Of a DNA stretch of 64,000 nucleotides, positions 1-8,885 are shown one piece after another. Position 1 is the stretch's first letter, and each line of letters begins with the position of its first letter. A model generated the notes under the pieces. It had not been told where the DNA came from, did not search any database, and saw nothing but the letters and a program-made list of their open reading frames with translations. Source of the DNA: Desulfospira joergensenii DSM 10085 (GTDB lineage Bacteria > Desulfobacterota > Desulfobacteria > Desulfobacterales > Desulfobacteraceae); NCBI RefSeq assembly GCF_000420085.1, contig NZ_ATUG01000001.1, forward strand, positions 62,001 to 126,000. The letters are read 5' to 3'. A program made the position numbers and the translations under genes.

Positions 1-1
1 G

Positions 2-688
2 GCCAAGATCGCGGCCCTGGGAGACATGGACCGCCTCAACCGCATTATCAACCAGACCCTGAAATTCATCTTCCTGGCCATTCCCTTTTCCGTTCTGTTC
101 ATGGTCCTTCGCCATGAGATTGTCCAGGTGCTGTTCCAGCGGGGCCGGTTTGATGCAGAGGCGGCCCGGCTGACGGCAGGCATCCTCCCCTTTTTCCTGG
201 CCGGCACCTTTGCCTTCTCGGCCCAGACAATTGTTGCAAGAGGCTATTTTGCCCTTCAAAACACCCTGTTCCCTGCCATCTTCTCCACCCTGTGCGTGGG
301 AGCGAGCCTGCCCCTGATCTATCTGTTCATGAAAACCATGGGGGTTCAGGGAGTGGCCCTGGGACTCACCCTGTCCGCAGCCATGAATTCTTTTTTATTG
401 TTTGAGTGCTGGAATAGAAAAAGCCAAAACAAGGGGAAAAAAGAGGTTTACCTGTTTTTCCTGAAAATGGTCTTCCTTGGTTTGATGGTCGCAGGCGTTC
501 TTTTCCCGGTTCACCTGGGCCTGGTGCAGTTCATCGAGCCGGGGTCTGTTTTCAGGGCCCTGGCCCTCTGTCTCTTCATTGGAGTGATCTTTTTAATCCT
601 CATGCCCCTGGCCGGTAAAAGCTTAAGAATCCAGGAAATCTCTGAGTTTTTCGATAAGATCTTTTCCCGGCTCCCCTTTAGATCTTGA
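2..688 (+). CDS. murJ: Lipid II flippase MurJ, C-terminal part (5' end outside window)
   Basis: This is the last 228 residues of a MurJ/MviN-type flippase, which moves the peptidoglycan precursor lipid II across the inner membrane. The reading frame is open from base 2, so the gene begins upstream of the window. The visible part is a run of hydrophobic helices and contains the family-typical stretch LFQRGRFDAEAA early on, then FFLAGTFAFSAQTIVARGYFA, and a Lys-rich cytoplasmic loop near the middle (about residues 135-150). The C-terminus is basic and hydrophobic, as expected for the MATE/MOP fold. The stop codon overlaps, tail to tail, the end of a chemotaxis-receptor remnant on the other strand. 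The identification rests on recognised sequence patterns, not on a search. Confidence 0.85.
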   Translation, partial: AKIAALGDMDRLNRIINQTLKFIFLAIPFSVLFMVLRHEIVQVLFQRGRFDAEAARLTAGILPFFLAGTFAFSAQTIVARGYFALQNTLFPAIFSTLCVGASLPLIYLFMKTMGVQGVALGLTLSAAMNSFLLFECWNRKSQNKGKKEVYLFFLKMVFLGLMVAGVLFPVHLGLVQFIEPGSVFRALALCLFIGVIFLILMPLAGKSLRIQEISEFFDKIFSRLPFRS

Positions 689-815
689 ATTCGTTGATCA
701 TGGCCTTGAACTTTTCAGCCATGGATGAGAGCTGGGAGGCGTTTTCATCCACCTGTCCGCTGTTGTCCCTGACTTCAACCGCACCCTCTTCCACCTGAAA
801 AGGCAGCCGGCGCCT
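678..815 (-). pseudogene. Remnant of methyl-accepting chemotaxis protein C-terminus
   Basis: Reading the minus strand gives about 40 residues ending in SMAEKFKAMINEFKI and a TAA stop at 678-680. Before them comes VEVRDNSGQVDENASQLSS, the heptad-patterned last helix of a methyl-accepting chemotaxis receptor signalling domain. Going upstream, the homology ends and an in-frame stop appears near 816, so only the tail of the receptor is left. The fragment overlaps the end of murJ by 11 bases in convergent orientation. I read it as a deletion relic; it is too short to be functional. Confidence 0.55.
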
Positions 816-929
816 GGACGCTGACTACCCCTTTTCAATTTTCATAATTTGGTCTGGTTTATAAAGCACCCAGGGGGCTTTTGACAAAGCTCTAACAAAA
901 AAGCAATATCCGGAAAAGGGTTTCCCGGA

Positions 930-3848
930 TCACCATGAAACCGGAACCCGGACCTGGCTTCCGGCCTTGTTTTTAAAGAGGAGGAATTGGTTTTCTTTTC
1001 CGAACCGGTAAAGGTCCCGGGTGACCCGGACATCCTGGCGGCAGTACTTGATGATCTGGTCCATCTTCCCCTGTTTCCACCATTTCAGGGCCATGAGCCC
1101 GTCGGCGCTCTTCTTTGTCTCCAGGGTCTGCTGGGCCAGATGGTCCAGGGAAAGCCGGTATCCCAGGACCTGGTGGACCTTTAAGAGGATATCCAGGGTG
1201 GGGAGGCTGTGAAAATCAAAATCCGATAATCCGGACAAGACCTTGTAATCAAACCGGATGATATTGAACCCGATCACCAGATCAAACTCCTTTAAGTGGT
1301 CCTTCAGGCGGTCCATATCCTCCTGGAGATAATCGTGGAAGGAGTCGGACTTGGAATCGTAAACCACAGCGCAGCTCACCCCCATTCTTTCGGCCCGGTT
1401 CCATCCCCCCACCTCTGCGGCCGACCGCCTTGTCTCAATGTCCAGGACCCCGTACCGAAGGTCTTTTCCTTTTTTATCCGACTGGGATTCATTGGATAGA
1501 GACATCTCGTTATTGCGGGAGTCTTCTTTTTCGACCATTTCAATATCGCCTTCTTTTCTCAAAATATCGCAAAATCGCTCGTCAATTCCATTGCCCAGGA
1601 TAAGATCCAGGATCTTGTGGGCGGAAAACTTGTCAATGGGCCGATTCCCGGATCCGCATTTGGGGGAGTGAACGCAGGCGGGACACCCGGTCTCGCAGGG
1701 GCAGGAGCGGATCACATCCAGGGTCCGGGCTAGAAGGAGACCTGCCCGGTCAAAGGCCTGTTTGGACAGGCCCAGGCCCCCGGGAACCCCGTCATAGATG
1801 AAAACCGCGGCCTTTTCCGTCTGGGGATGAAAGGGAATGGATATCCCGCCCAGATCGTTCCGGTCGGTCATAACCAGAAGGGGCATGATCCCGATGGCGG
1901 CATGTTCCAGGGCATGGATTCCTCCCATGAAGTGAAGGCTTCTGGACTCGATCTCATCCCGGACCCGGTCCGGAATCTCGATCCAGAGTCCCTGGGTCTC
2001 AAACTCCAGCCTGGGCAGATCCAGGGGAACCACACCCAGGGATTTCTGATTGGAGACCTGTTTTCTCTCGTACCCGGTGACCTGCTCCAGAATTCTGAGC
2101 CGTCCCAGACCCACCCGGGTTCCTTTGATCCTCTTCTGGTCCTGAACCTGAATTATTTCGGTATTCTTGGAAGACCTGGCCCGGGTGTAGTAGTTGACCC
2201 TCTTTTCCCGGGCCTCCACCACCCCTTTTTCATGGTCGAACCGGGTCACCGCATAGGTCCGGCCCCGGTGGAGATAGACGGCTCCCTCATGGGTTTCAAA
2301 AAAGGCCCGGTGCCGGTCGATCTCGCCCAGGCTCTCACCGGTTTTTTCCAGGAAGATGGGGATGGACTGTCCGGTTCCCCTGAGGCTGACTTCCCGATGG
2401 GGAGCTTTCCTGGCCCCGAACCATACCCCGCCGTCCCGGCTGCGCAAAAGCTTTCCTTTATTTTCCAGTCCGGACACCCCTTCCTTGACCCCGGTCATCT
2501 CCAGGAAAGGTTCCCCCTGTTTCAGGCTGAGCTCCACTCCGGCACACTCCAGATGCTTTTCCATGATTATAGGGTTGCCCGGATTGATCACGGCCTGTTC
2601 CGGGTCCATGTTAAAGAAAACATCCGGGTGGTTGATAAAGTACTGGTCCAGGGCGTCTTCATGGGCGATGAGCACCATGGCCGAATCCCGGCCGGCCCTC
2701 CCTACCCTGCCGGCCCTCTGCCAGGTGGACATCATTGTGCCCGGGTATCCCACCAGGACGCAGAGATCCAGGCTGCCGATGTCGATGCCCAGTTCCAAAG
2801 CCGATGTGGAGACCACGGCCAGCAGCTCGCCCGAGGAGAGTTTATTTTCGATGTCCCTCCTCTCCTCGGGAAGAAAACCGGCCCGGTAGGCCGATATTTT
2901 GTCCCCCAGCCCCTTGGCCCGCTGGGAGGCCCACATGGCAATGAGTTCGGTGATTTTCCTGGATTGTGTATATACAATTGTTCTCAGGTTGCGGTGGACA
3001 GCCGAATGGATCAGGGCAATGGCGGTCTGGGCCGCCCCTTCCAGGCCCCGCATGAGCAGGACCTCTTTTCGGCCCGAAGGGGCTCCGGCCTCATCCACCA
3101 CCTGAACCGTGAGACCCGTGAGCCGGGAACACAGGTCCGCCGGATTGGCAATGGTGGCGGAACAGAAGATAAAGACCGGATCTGAGCCGTAGTGCCGGCA
3201 GATCCGCCTCAGCCGCCGGAACACCCAGGCCATGTTGGAGCCCATGACCCCCCGGTAGGTGTGAACCTCGTCAATGACCACGAATTTAAGGCTGGAAAAA
3301 AAATCCTCCCAGAGATGGTGGTGGGCCAGCATGGCCAGGTGGAGCATCTCGGGATTGGACAGCAGTACCTGGGGGGGATCCCTGCGGATTTTCGTCTTTT
3401 TATAGGAAGAGATATCTCCGTCGTAGACCTCGGCTCTCAGGGGAGGCAGATCCGGACGGGCCAGCCCTGCTATCTTCAGGAGTTTTTGTACCGTGCCCAG
3501 CTGGTCCCGGGCCAGGGCCTTGAGGGGGAAAAGATAGAGGGCCTTTGAATCCGGATTTTCCAGAACCGCGTCGATCACGGGCAGATTGTATACCAGACTC
3601 TTTCCCGAAGCCGTGGGCGTGGCGATCACCGTGTGAACCCCCCGGGAGATTCTTTCAACGGCCCGGGCCTGGTGGGAGTAGAGCCGGTCGATGTCCAGGG
3701 CCCTGAGCAGGGGGCCTGGGTCATGCTTCAGTTTCAAAGAATCCCGGGCAAACACCGGTTCCTTCCCGGGCAGGGTTCTGTGGCAGACAATATCGCCGGA
3801 AAACCCTTTATAATTTTTCAGGGCCCGGATGTACTCGGCCAGGCTCAC
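930..3848 (-). CDS. DEAD/DEAH-box helicase (MrfA/YprA type) fused to DEDD exonuclease (MrfB/YprB type)
   Basis: The 972-residue protein joins two activities. Residues about 50-740 form an SF2 helicase of the YprA/MrfA/Hrq1 group: a Walker A motif ATPTASGKS at 76-84, a DEVH box at 193-196, a helicase C lobe ending in [11 protein letters not shown], and a DUF1998-type zinc-binding cluster of closely spaced Cys at 716-731. Residues about 797-972 form an RNase H-like 3'-5' exonuclease: DIE at 803-805, a second acidic motif near NIIRFDY (about 862) and the last motif YCRQDV (about 939). In Bacillus, MrfA and MrfB are separate partners in excision of mitomycin adducts; here they are one chain, so a DNA repair role is inferred. 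The start overlaps the arginase stop by 4 bases (ATGA), implying translational coupling. Confidence 0.85.
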   Translation of the reverse strand: MSLAEYIRALKNYKGFSGDIVCHRTLPGKEPVFARDSLKLKHDPGPLLRALDIDRLYSHQARAVERISRGVHTVIATPTASGKSLVYNLPVIDAVLENPDSKALYLFPLKALARDQLGTVQKLLKIAGLARPDLPPLRAEVYDGDISSYKKTKIRRDPPQVLLSNPEMLHLAMLAHHHLWEDFFSSLKFVVIDEVHTYRGVMGSNMAWVFRRLRRICRHYGSDPVFIFCSATIANPADLCSRLTGLTVQVVDEAGAPSGRKEVLLMRGLEGAAQTAIALIHSAVHRNLRTIVYTQSRKITELIAMWASQRAKGLGDKISAYRAGFLPEERRDIENKLSSGELLAVVSTSALELGIDIGSLDLCVLVGYPGTMMSTWQRAGRVGRAGRDSAMVLIAHEDALDQYFINHPDVFFNMDPEQAVINPGNPIIMEKHLECAGVELSLKQGEPFLEMTGVKEGVSGLENKGKLLRSRDGGVWFGARKAPHREVSLRGTGQSIPIFLEKTGESLGEIDRHRAFFETHEGAVYLHRGRTYAVTRFDHEKGVVEAREKRVNYYTRARSSKNTEIIQVQDQKRIKGTRVGLGRLRILEQVTGYERKQVSNQKSLGVVPLDLPRLEFETQGLWIEIPDRVRDEIESRSLHFMGGIHALEHAAIGIMPLLVMTDRNDLGGISIPFHPQTEKAAVFIYDGVPGGLGLSKQAFDRAGLLLARTLDVIRSCPCETGCPACVHSPKCGSGNRPIDKFSAHKILDLILGNGIDERFCDILRKEGDIEMVEKEDSRNNEMSLSNESQSDKKGKDLRYGVLDIETRRSAAEVGGWNRAERMGVSCAVVYDSKSDSFHDYLQEDMDRLKDHLKEFDLVIGFNIIRFDYKVLSGLSDFDFHSLPTLDILLKVHQVLGYRLSLDHLAQQTLETKKSADGLMALKWWKQGKMDQIIKYCRQDVRVTRDLYRFGKENQFLLFKNKAGSQVRVPVSW

Positions 3849-4741
3849 AAAATGCTTTTCCCCATAGCGGAAAGGGTCAGCTCCACGGCAAGTTCGGCGG
3901 TCTTGTTGGCCACGTCCAGGATGGGATTGATCTCCACCAGGTCCATGGATCCCACCTTGCCCGAATCGGCCAGGATCTCCATGAGCAGATGGGCCTCCCG
4001 ATAGGTGATTCCGCCGGGAACCGGAGTGCCCACCCCCGGGGCCTCCACCGGATCCAGGGCATCCATGTCCACGGTAAGATGAATCCGCTTTAAATGGGCG
4101 AATTTCATGACGGTCTTATTGGCCACGGCGGAAATGCCCTGCTCATCGATATCTCTCATGGTGAACACGGTGATGCCTGAAGAGCGCAGCCTCTTTTTTT
4201 CCGCCGGATCCAGATCCCGCTGGCCGATGAGAACGATGTTCTCCGGCTTCACCTTGGCACCGGGACGGCCCACATTGACCAGATCCTCATGCCCCTCCCC
4301 CACCAGGGCGGCCAGGGGCATGCCGTGGATATTTCCGGAGGGCGAGGTTTCAGGGGTGTTGAAATCCCCGTGGGCATCCAGCCAGATCAATCCCACGGTC
4401 TCATCCCCGGCTGCCGCAGACACCGTGCCCACGGCAATGGAATGATCCCCGCCGATGAAGAGAGGAAAATCCCCCTGGTCCATGACCTTTCTGCCCAGGG
4501 CATAGATAGCCCTGCAGATCTGGGTAATCTCTCCCACATATCTGTCATGGGCCATGGCCTGGCCCGGTTCAGGATCCCGGATGGGGATTCTCACATCCCC
4601 CCGGTCCCGGACCGAGTGGCCGAGCTGGCACAGACGGTCGGCCAGCCCCGTATACCGGACTGCGGAGGGCCCCATGTCCACCCCCCTGAGAAGCTGGCCG
4701 AAATCCATGGGAACGCCGATGATGCTGATCTGTCTGGGCAT
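3845..4741 (-). CDS. rocF: Arginase
   Basis: A 298-residue ureohydrolase that should split arginine to ornithine and urea with a binuclear Mn centre. All metal-binding motifs are visible: GGDHS at 97-101, DAHGDFN at 122-128 and DMDALDP at 225-231. The stretch [15 protein letters not shown] (132-146) is the arginase form of the substrate loop and separates it from agmatinase and formimidoylglutamase, which makes the arginase call fairly firm. It is first in a two-gene operon with the helicase-exonuclease, whose start overlaps this stop codon. A divergent gene begins 136 bases upstream. There is no visible functional link between arginase and the repair enzyme. Confidence 0.85.
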   Translation of the reverse strand: MPRQISIIGVPMDFGQLLRGVDMGPSAVRYTGLADRLCQLGHSVRDRGDVRIPIRDPEPGQAMAHDRYVGEITQICRAIYALGRKVMDQGDFPLFIGGDHSIAVGTVSAAAGDETVGLIWLDAHGDFNTPETSPSGNIHGMPLAALVGEGHEDLVNVGRPGAKVKPENIVLIGQRDLDPAEKKRLRSSGITVFTMRDIDEQGISAVANKTVMKFAHLKRIHLTVDMDALDPVEAPGVGTPVPGGITYREAHLLMEILADSGKVGSMDLVEINPILDVANKTAELAVELTLSAMGKSIL

Positions 4742-4817
4742 GATTTACCCTCTTTTCTGGATTGTCGGACAGGGGATTTCCTTTCCCCCAGATCCCCTGT
4801 CTTATCATTCTATTGGG

Positions 4818-4846
4818 TTGACAGCTCATATACCATAGCGTATGAA
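4818..4846 (+). promoter_or_regulatory. Sigma-70-type promoter for the histidine phosphatase gene
   Basis: TTGACA at 4818-4823 and TATGAA at 4841-4846 are separated by 17 bases, and a start codon with a purine-rich ribosome site follows at 4877. It lies in the divergent gap between arginase and the histidine phosphatase. Confidence 0.5.
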
Positions 4847-4876
4847 ACCCTTCAATAAAAAGATAGAGAGGCACAC

Positions 4877-5560
4877 ATGCAAAGAACCTATGAACTCAAA
4901 TCCGCCCAGACCCTTGAGACGATGAAGCAGCTCAGGGCCAGAGGCATACAAAAAATGGCCGTCATCCTCCGCCACTCCCAGAGGGAATTTTCCGAAACAG
5001 CCGCCCACGAGCCCTTCATGGGCCTGACCCCGGACGGCCGGACCTTTGCCTTTGACATGGGCCGGGCCCTGCCCTCCGACACGAGGCCCAGGATCTTTTC
5101 CAGTTTTTTCGGCCGGTGCATTGAAACCGCATACCTGCTGGACAAGGGATATACCCGGGAACACGGGATCTTTTTGGATCACAATATCACAGAAGAACCC
5201 CTGGCTCCCTTTTACATAAAAGATATTGAAAGGGCCGTCACAAGGGTCCAGGAGCTGGGAACCCGGGATTTTATCCGGGAATGGTTTGACGGCAGGATCG
5301 ACGAGGACATCGTCATCAACCCCGAAAAAACAGCCGACATGGTTGCCGGACACATGGCCGGCCATCTGGAAGAGCTCAAAGAGAATGAAACCGCCCTTTG
5401 CGTTTCCCACGACTGGAACATCTTCCCCCTCAAGGAATTCAAGATGGGCCTCAAACATGAAAAGTTCGGGGATGTGGGCTACCTGGAAGGGATTGTCTTT
5501 TTCAAGGAAAAGGGAAAGACCTTTATCACCTGCGCGGATTCAGATCCCATCCCTTTATAA
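4877..5560 (+). CDS. Histidine phosphatase superfamily protein
   Basis: A 227-residue member of the phosphoglycerate mutase-like (histidine phosphatase) superfamily. The catalytic signature appears as ILRHSQR near residue 30, where the usual RHG has Ser instead of Gly. The second arginine motif is SSFFGRCIETA (about residues 75-85), and the second catalytic histidine lies in CVSHDWN near residue 177. All four usual phosphate-pocket residues can therefore be assigned. The substrate is unknown; members act on small phosphates or phosphoproteins. It stands alone behind its own promoter and ends convergently with cmoB, with a hairpin terminator between them. Confidence 0.75.
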   Translation: MQRTYELKSAQTLETMKQLRARGIQKMAVILRHSQREFSETAAHEPFMGLTPDGRTFAFDMGRALPSDTRPRIFSSFFGRCIETAYLLDKGYTREHGIFLDHNITEEPLAPFYIKDIERAVTRVQELGTRDFIREWFDGRIDEDIVINPEKTADMVAGHMAGHLEELKENETALCVSHDWNIFPLKEFKMGLKHEKFGDVGYLEGIVFFKEKGKTFITCADSDPIPL

Positions 5561-5614
5561 GGAATGACCCTGAAACCTCGGATTGAATTTGCAAAGGCTG
5601 CCTGCCCCGGAGCT

Positions 5615-5638
5615 CCTGAACCAGAACCTTGGTTCAGG
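5615..5638. terminator. Bidirectional hairpin terminator between histidine phosphatase gene and cmoB
   Basis: A perfect 9-bp stem CCTGAACCA / TGGTTCAGG with a 6-base loop sits in the 78-base convergent gap. A T-rich run follows on the plus strand. Confidence 0.55.
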
Positions 5639-6610
5639 CTATTCTTTAACCGCTGAAAACACGGCCCGGACCGGGCCGGGATAGCCCTCAACGGTTTGTA
5701 AGGGATCTTCAGGATCCAGGAAATCCTCCAGGGATTCGGTCTGGATCCAGTCGGTCTTGCGCTGCTCCAAAGGATTGGTCCGGGTGACGTCCAGGCACTT
5801 TATATCCCGGAACCCGGCCCGTTCCAGCCAGGATTCCATGGCCGCAAGATCCGGGATGAAAAATACGTTCCTCATCTTGGCGTACCGGTCCCTGGGAAAG
5901 AGGCAGAGATTGTTTCTTCCCTCGAGGACCAGATTCTCCAGGATGAGTTGCCCCTTAAGCTTGAGGGAATCATGGATCTGCTTCAGCATCTCAATGGGGG
6001 ATTTCCTGTGGTAGAGGATGCCCATGCAGAAGACCAGGTCAAAGACCTTTTCCATGGGAGGAAGGCTGTCATAGGGCACGGGCAGGCAGAATACATTGTC
6101 CAGGTTCAAGAATTTCCGGGCCGCCAGGTATTGATAGTAAAAGGCGCTCTGGGGCTCCACCCCCAGAACCATCTGAGGCCCCATACCTGCCATTCTGAAC
6201 ATATAATACCCGTTGCTGGACCCGATATCCAGGATCCGCTTGTACTTCAGCTCCGGCAGATGGGGCAGGATCCTGTTCCATTTCATCCAGGACTGCCATT
6301 CCGCATCCACCTTTACCCCGAAAAAATCAAAGGGCCCCTTGCGCCAGGGACAGAGCCGGGCCAGCTTCTCCTTTAAGGATTCGCCCTGCTCCGGGGAGAT
6401 ATCAGACGGACTGCCCGCGGTGACGAACCGCCCGTCAAGTTCAATCTTGGAAGGCCGGATTTCCGGGATGGAATCCACCACCTTCCTGTACTTTTCGAAA
6501 TTCCCCCCGGCCTGATCCAGGAAGGTCCTTCTCTCCCGCACCAGCTCATGAAGTTCATCCGAGTATTGCCCGAATCCGAAATCCATATGTTTTTCTAAAA
6601 ATCTTTCCAC
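5639..6610 (-). CDS. cmoB: tRNA U34 carboxymethyltransferase CmoB
   Basis: A 323-residue class I SAM-type methyltransferase of the CmoB family. It transfers a carboxymethyl group from carboxy-SAM to 5-hydroxyuridine at tRNA position 34, giving the cmo5U wobble base. The recognisable core is WRKGPFDFFGVKVDAEW (about residue 90), the cofactor loop ILDIGSSNGYYMFRM (about 125) and FCMGILYHRKSP (about 195). The start is GTG at 6610, chosen because an AAGGAG ribosome site lies just upstream on the minus strand. The partner gene cmoA lies upstream on the same strand, separated by a repeat-bearing 191-base gap. Confidence 0.9.
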   Translation of the reverse strand: MERFLEKHMDFGFGQYSDELHELVRERRTFLDQAGGNFEKYRKVVDSIPEIRPSKIELDGRFVTAGSPSDISPEQGESLKEKLARLCPWRKGPFDFFGVKVDAEWQSWMKWNRILPHLPELKYKRILDIGSSNGYYMFRMAGMGPQMVLGVEPQSAFYYQYLAARKFLNLDNVFCLPVPYDSLPPMEKVFDLVFCMGILYHRKSPIEMLKQIHDSLKLKGQLILENLVLEGRNNLCLFPRDRYAKMRNVFFIPDLAAMESWLERAGFRDIKCLDVTRTNPLEQRKTDWIQTESLEDFLDPEDPLQTVEGYPGPVRAVFSAVKE

Positions 6611-6618
6611 AATTCTCC

Positions 6619-6801
6619 TTGGGCAGCGAGGACAGCGAGAGCGGCTCGATCAGCGAGAGCCGCCATCTTAAACCGGTTTATCGATAACCATTTTTCCGTC
6701 TCCACCCAGAATTCATTATATGGACCTGGTCCCAGAAGCCGAATTCCCGGCCGATAAACTGTTCTCGCTGTTCTCGCTGTTCTCGCTGATGACTGTTCTC
6801 G
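6619..6801. repeat. Two short direct-repeat arrays of opposite orientation in the cmoA-cmoB gap
   Basis: At 6759-6785 the 9-mer CTGTTCTCG is repeated three times without a gap, with a fourth copy at 6793-6801 that touches the cmoA stop codon. At about 6624-6660 the reverse-oriented motif CAGCGAG(A/G) occurs three times, with CGGCTCG / GCGAGAGCCG palindromic context. The two arrays could pair across the gap. The spacing varies, so this is not a CRISPR. I see no gene in the rest of 6611-6801. Confidence 0.6.
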
Positions 6802-7554
6802 CTATTTTATCGCAATAAAGGAAGCAAAATTAAACCACTTCAGCCAGATGTCAATATCCTCAAATCCGGCCCGGGCCAGGCGCTGGATATGGGTATTCAC
6901 ACTTTCCGGGACCAGGACCTTTTCCAGGGCATCCCGCTTCTGGCTGATCTCCAGATCGGAATATCCGTTCTCCCGCTTGAACCTGCGGTATGCATCCAGC
7001 TGAATCTCATTGATGGCCCGGGATTCCCCGATGGTCTTTTCCGTCAGCAGGAGGATTCCCCCTGGAACCAGGCCCTGATATATTTTTTTAATCAGATCAT
7101 CCCTTTTTTCCAGGTCCAGGAACTGAAGGGTCAGATTGATGATAACCACGGACGCATTTTTGATTTGAATCTCTTCCATCCCGGCACAGACAAGGTCAAT
7201 TTTCCCGGCCGCCCCGGAAGTTTTCAGCCGGTTCAACCGGTCCCTGTACTTTTCGATCATGGGCCGGGAATTGTCCACCCCGATCATGGTAAAGGGCCTT
7301 TCCCCGAACTGCTCCAGGATCAATATCCCCAGATTCCCGTGGGAACAGCCCAGATCATAGATCCGGGTCTTTTTTTGAAAGAACTGCTCTGCCATCCGGG
7401 CCTGGCGCAAGACACCCTCCCTGTACAGGGGAACCGACCGGACCAGCATATCGTCAAACACCCGGGCCACCTCCCGGGTAAAGGCAAAGGGCTCAATCTC
7501 TTTTTTTTGTGCAAATATTCTGTCTTTTTCCATGTGCTTTACCGCTTTGTTCAT
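6802..7554 (-). CDS. cmoA: Carboxy-S-adenosyl-L-methionine synthase CmoA
   Basis: A 250-residue protein of the CmoA family, which converts SAM and prephenate to carboxy-SAM, the donor used by CmoB. Landmarks are FDDMLVRSVPLYREG near residue 33, the cofactor loop IYDLGCSHGNLG at about 67-78, GVDNSRPM near 95 and the NLTLQFL segment near 137, all typical of CmoA. The Met at residue 8 is an alternative start, since neither has a strong ribosome site. Together with CmoB it makes the wobble modification pathway complete apart from the initial U34 hydroxylase. Confidence 0.9.
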   Translation of the reverse strand: MNKAVKHMEKDRIFAQKKEIEPFAFTREVARVFDDMLVRSVPLYREGVLRQARMAEQFFQKKTRIYDLGCSHGNLGILILEQFGERPFTMIGVDNSRPMIEKYRDRLNRLKTSGAAGKIDLVCAGMEEIQIKNASVVIINLTLQFLDLEKRDDLIKKIYQGLVPGGILLLTEKTIGESRAINEIQLDAYRRFKRENGYSDLEISQKRDALEKVLVPESVNTHIQRLARAGFEDIDIWLKWFNFASFIAIK

Positions 7555-7789
7555 TTGGCGGCTTATTTACCTTATTTTATTGAACTATGCAATATGGTCC
7601 GCCTCGCCGGGGAGGGAAAAGCCGTGCGGCTGTTCAAGATTTTTTTTACCACCGAGGACGCAGAGAGCACAGAGATTCCGTCTAAAATAGTGGAGGATGG
7701 GAGTTCCCCCGTCCAAAAAATTTGAATGAATGATGGGCCTTATGGGGTATTTATTTCCGAATAAACATCTTTATTGTGATTTAAATTAC

Positions 7790-8005
7790 CAAAACCATGG
7801 TTTAAGAAACAATAAAAAACAAATTGGGTTGCGCCTGTAAACCAGATCCGATATAGAAAAATATTCGGTTGCAATATCTCCTACTCATTTCTTTTTTCCC
7901 TTCTTCCCCCCTAATGTAACCGAAGGGGCGGAGCCTTGCTGCCGATAGAGAGTCACCACTCCCCCTAATCAGAACTCTTCCATGACAAACGATCATTTTC
8001 CCTCA
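7790..8005. repeat. Dispersed non-coding repeat, copy 1
   Basis: About 215 bases beginning AAAACCATGGTTTAAGAAAC closely match 21521-21740. Shared blocks include the AT-rich block around GATATAGAAAAATATTCGG, then TGTAACCGAAGGGGCGGAG, with variable C/T-rich stretches between them. No reading frame is conserved between copies. The rest of 7555-8135 holds no gene I can support. It has a scrap of a common GAGGACGCAGAGAGCACAGAG-type repeat at about 7655-7675 and AT-rich DNA marking the switch from core to accessory sequence. Confidence 0.6.
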
Positions 8006-8135
8006 GATCTATTCTTTACTTAAACCTTTATATAAAAAATATTATCGGCATTATTCATCAAGATTCTCAAACCCAAATACCTAAATCGATTAAATCCATA
8101 AAAAAACCACTTTATCATTAACATAGGAGGTCCAT

Positions 8136-8708
8136 TTGTGCAGAACGGCTGAACATGCCTGGAATATAATTATTGAGTTGCGCATTGAATTGCGAGAAGC
8201 TCAAAAAATACGCTCACAAATAATTGGGATAAAGATAGCGTTTGTTGCAACCTCTTTGGGTTTTGTGTTTGGTGGGAAAGATGGCCCTCAATACGTTCTA
8301 CTATTGGTTCCGGCTTTTGCATCAATATTTTTCGATTTCCTTATCATAAGCTATGGTATTTCAATCAAAAGAATTGGTTACTATTGTAGGACATATCTTG
8401 AGCCAAAGATTCGTAAAATGATTAAATGGCCTTCTGATGAACCACTATGGGAAGAGGCTATGGGTCTCAAGGAAATGAGGCAGCATTTCGCCGGATTCGG
8501 GAATATCGGTCTTACAGCAATTGTGGTCATTCCAACCATTCTATATCTGATGAAGGGCAAACCATTTGATGAGAGATATTACATCAATACGGGAGCAGTA
8601 TTAATTCTGAGTATTTTTTTAATTCTCGATATAGTTTTCAGCTATTTCTGGAAATATGCGCCAAAAGATAAGCTGCCATGGCCAAGGACTGAAGGTACCA
8701 ACCGCTAA
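8136..8708 (+). CDS. Unknown membrane protein with about four transmembrane helices
   Basis: A 190-residue protein I cannot assign to a named family. The start is TTG at 8136, chosen because AGGAGG ends five bases before it; the next Met would lose the N-terminal helix. An amphipathic, charged N-terminal helix (about 10-30) leads into two close membrane segments (about 32-50 and 55-78). A conserved-looking motif SIKRIGYYCRTYLEP follows, then a soluble stretch with several Trp, then two more membrane segments (about 125-145 and 155-175). The base composition is AT-richer than the core genes. It precedes the unknown 508-residue gene by 177 bases on the same strand, so the two may act together, but nothing in the sequence proves this. 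Confidence 0.65.
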   Translation: MCRTAEHAWNIIIELRIELREAQKIRSQIIGIKIAFVATSLGFVFGGKDGPQYVLLLVPAFASIFFDFLIISYGISIKRIGYYCRTYLEPKIRKMIKWPSDEPLWEEAMGLKEMRQHFAGFGNIGLTAIVVIPTILYLMKGKPFDERYYINTGAVLILSIFLILDIVFSYFWKYAPKDKLPWPRTEGTNR

Positions 8709-8885
8709 CAAACGGCTAACGAAATTTTTGTAGGGAAGCTTCTTGGAGCCAGAGCATGTCAGCGAAAAGCGAATCGTTACTGATATACAAAAACAACCCT
8801 TGGAATGTCCTTCGATCACTATTGTGTTTAATGGGTCCTTTAATGGAGTGCCAACTTTAATTCCAAATTAATTAGGAGGCGATGA

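Noticed and set aside
1827..3185. A 452-codon open frame antisense to the helicase gene
   Set aside because: It is a GC-rich shadow frame: Pro, Gly and His rich without motifs, while the opposite strand carries all helicase motifs.
4289..4858. A 189-codon open frame antisense to arginase
   Set aside because: It lacks any motif and overlaps conserved metal-binding codons of arginase on the other strand.
8698..8720. attC-like core GCTAACAAACGGCTAACG after the membrane protein gene
   Set aside because: I could not find the matching GTTRRRY end or the paired stem within 150 bases, and no integron integrase is in view.
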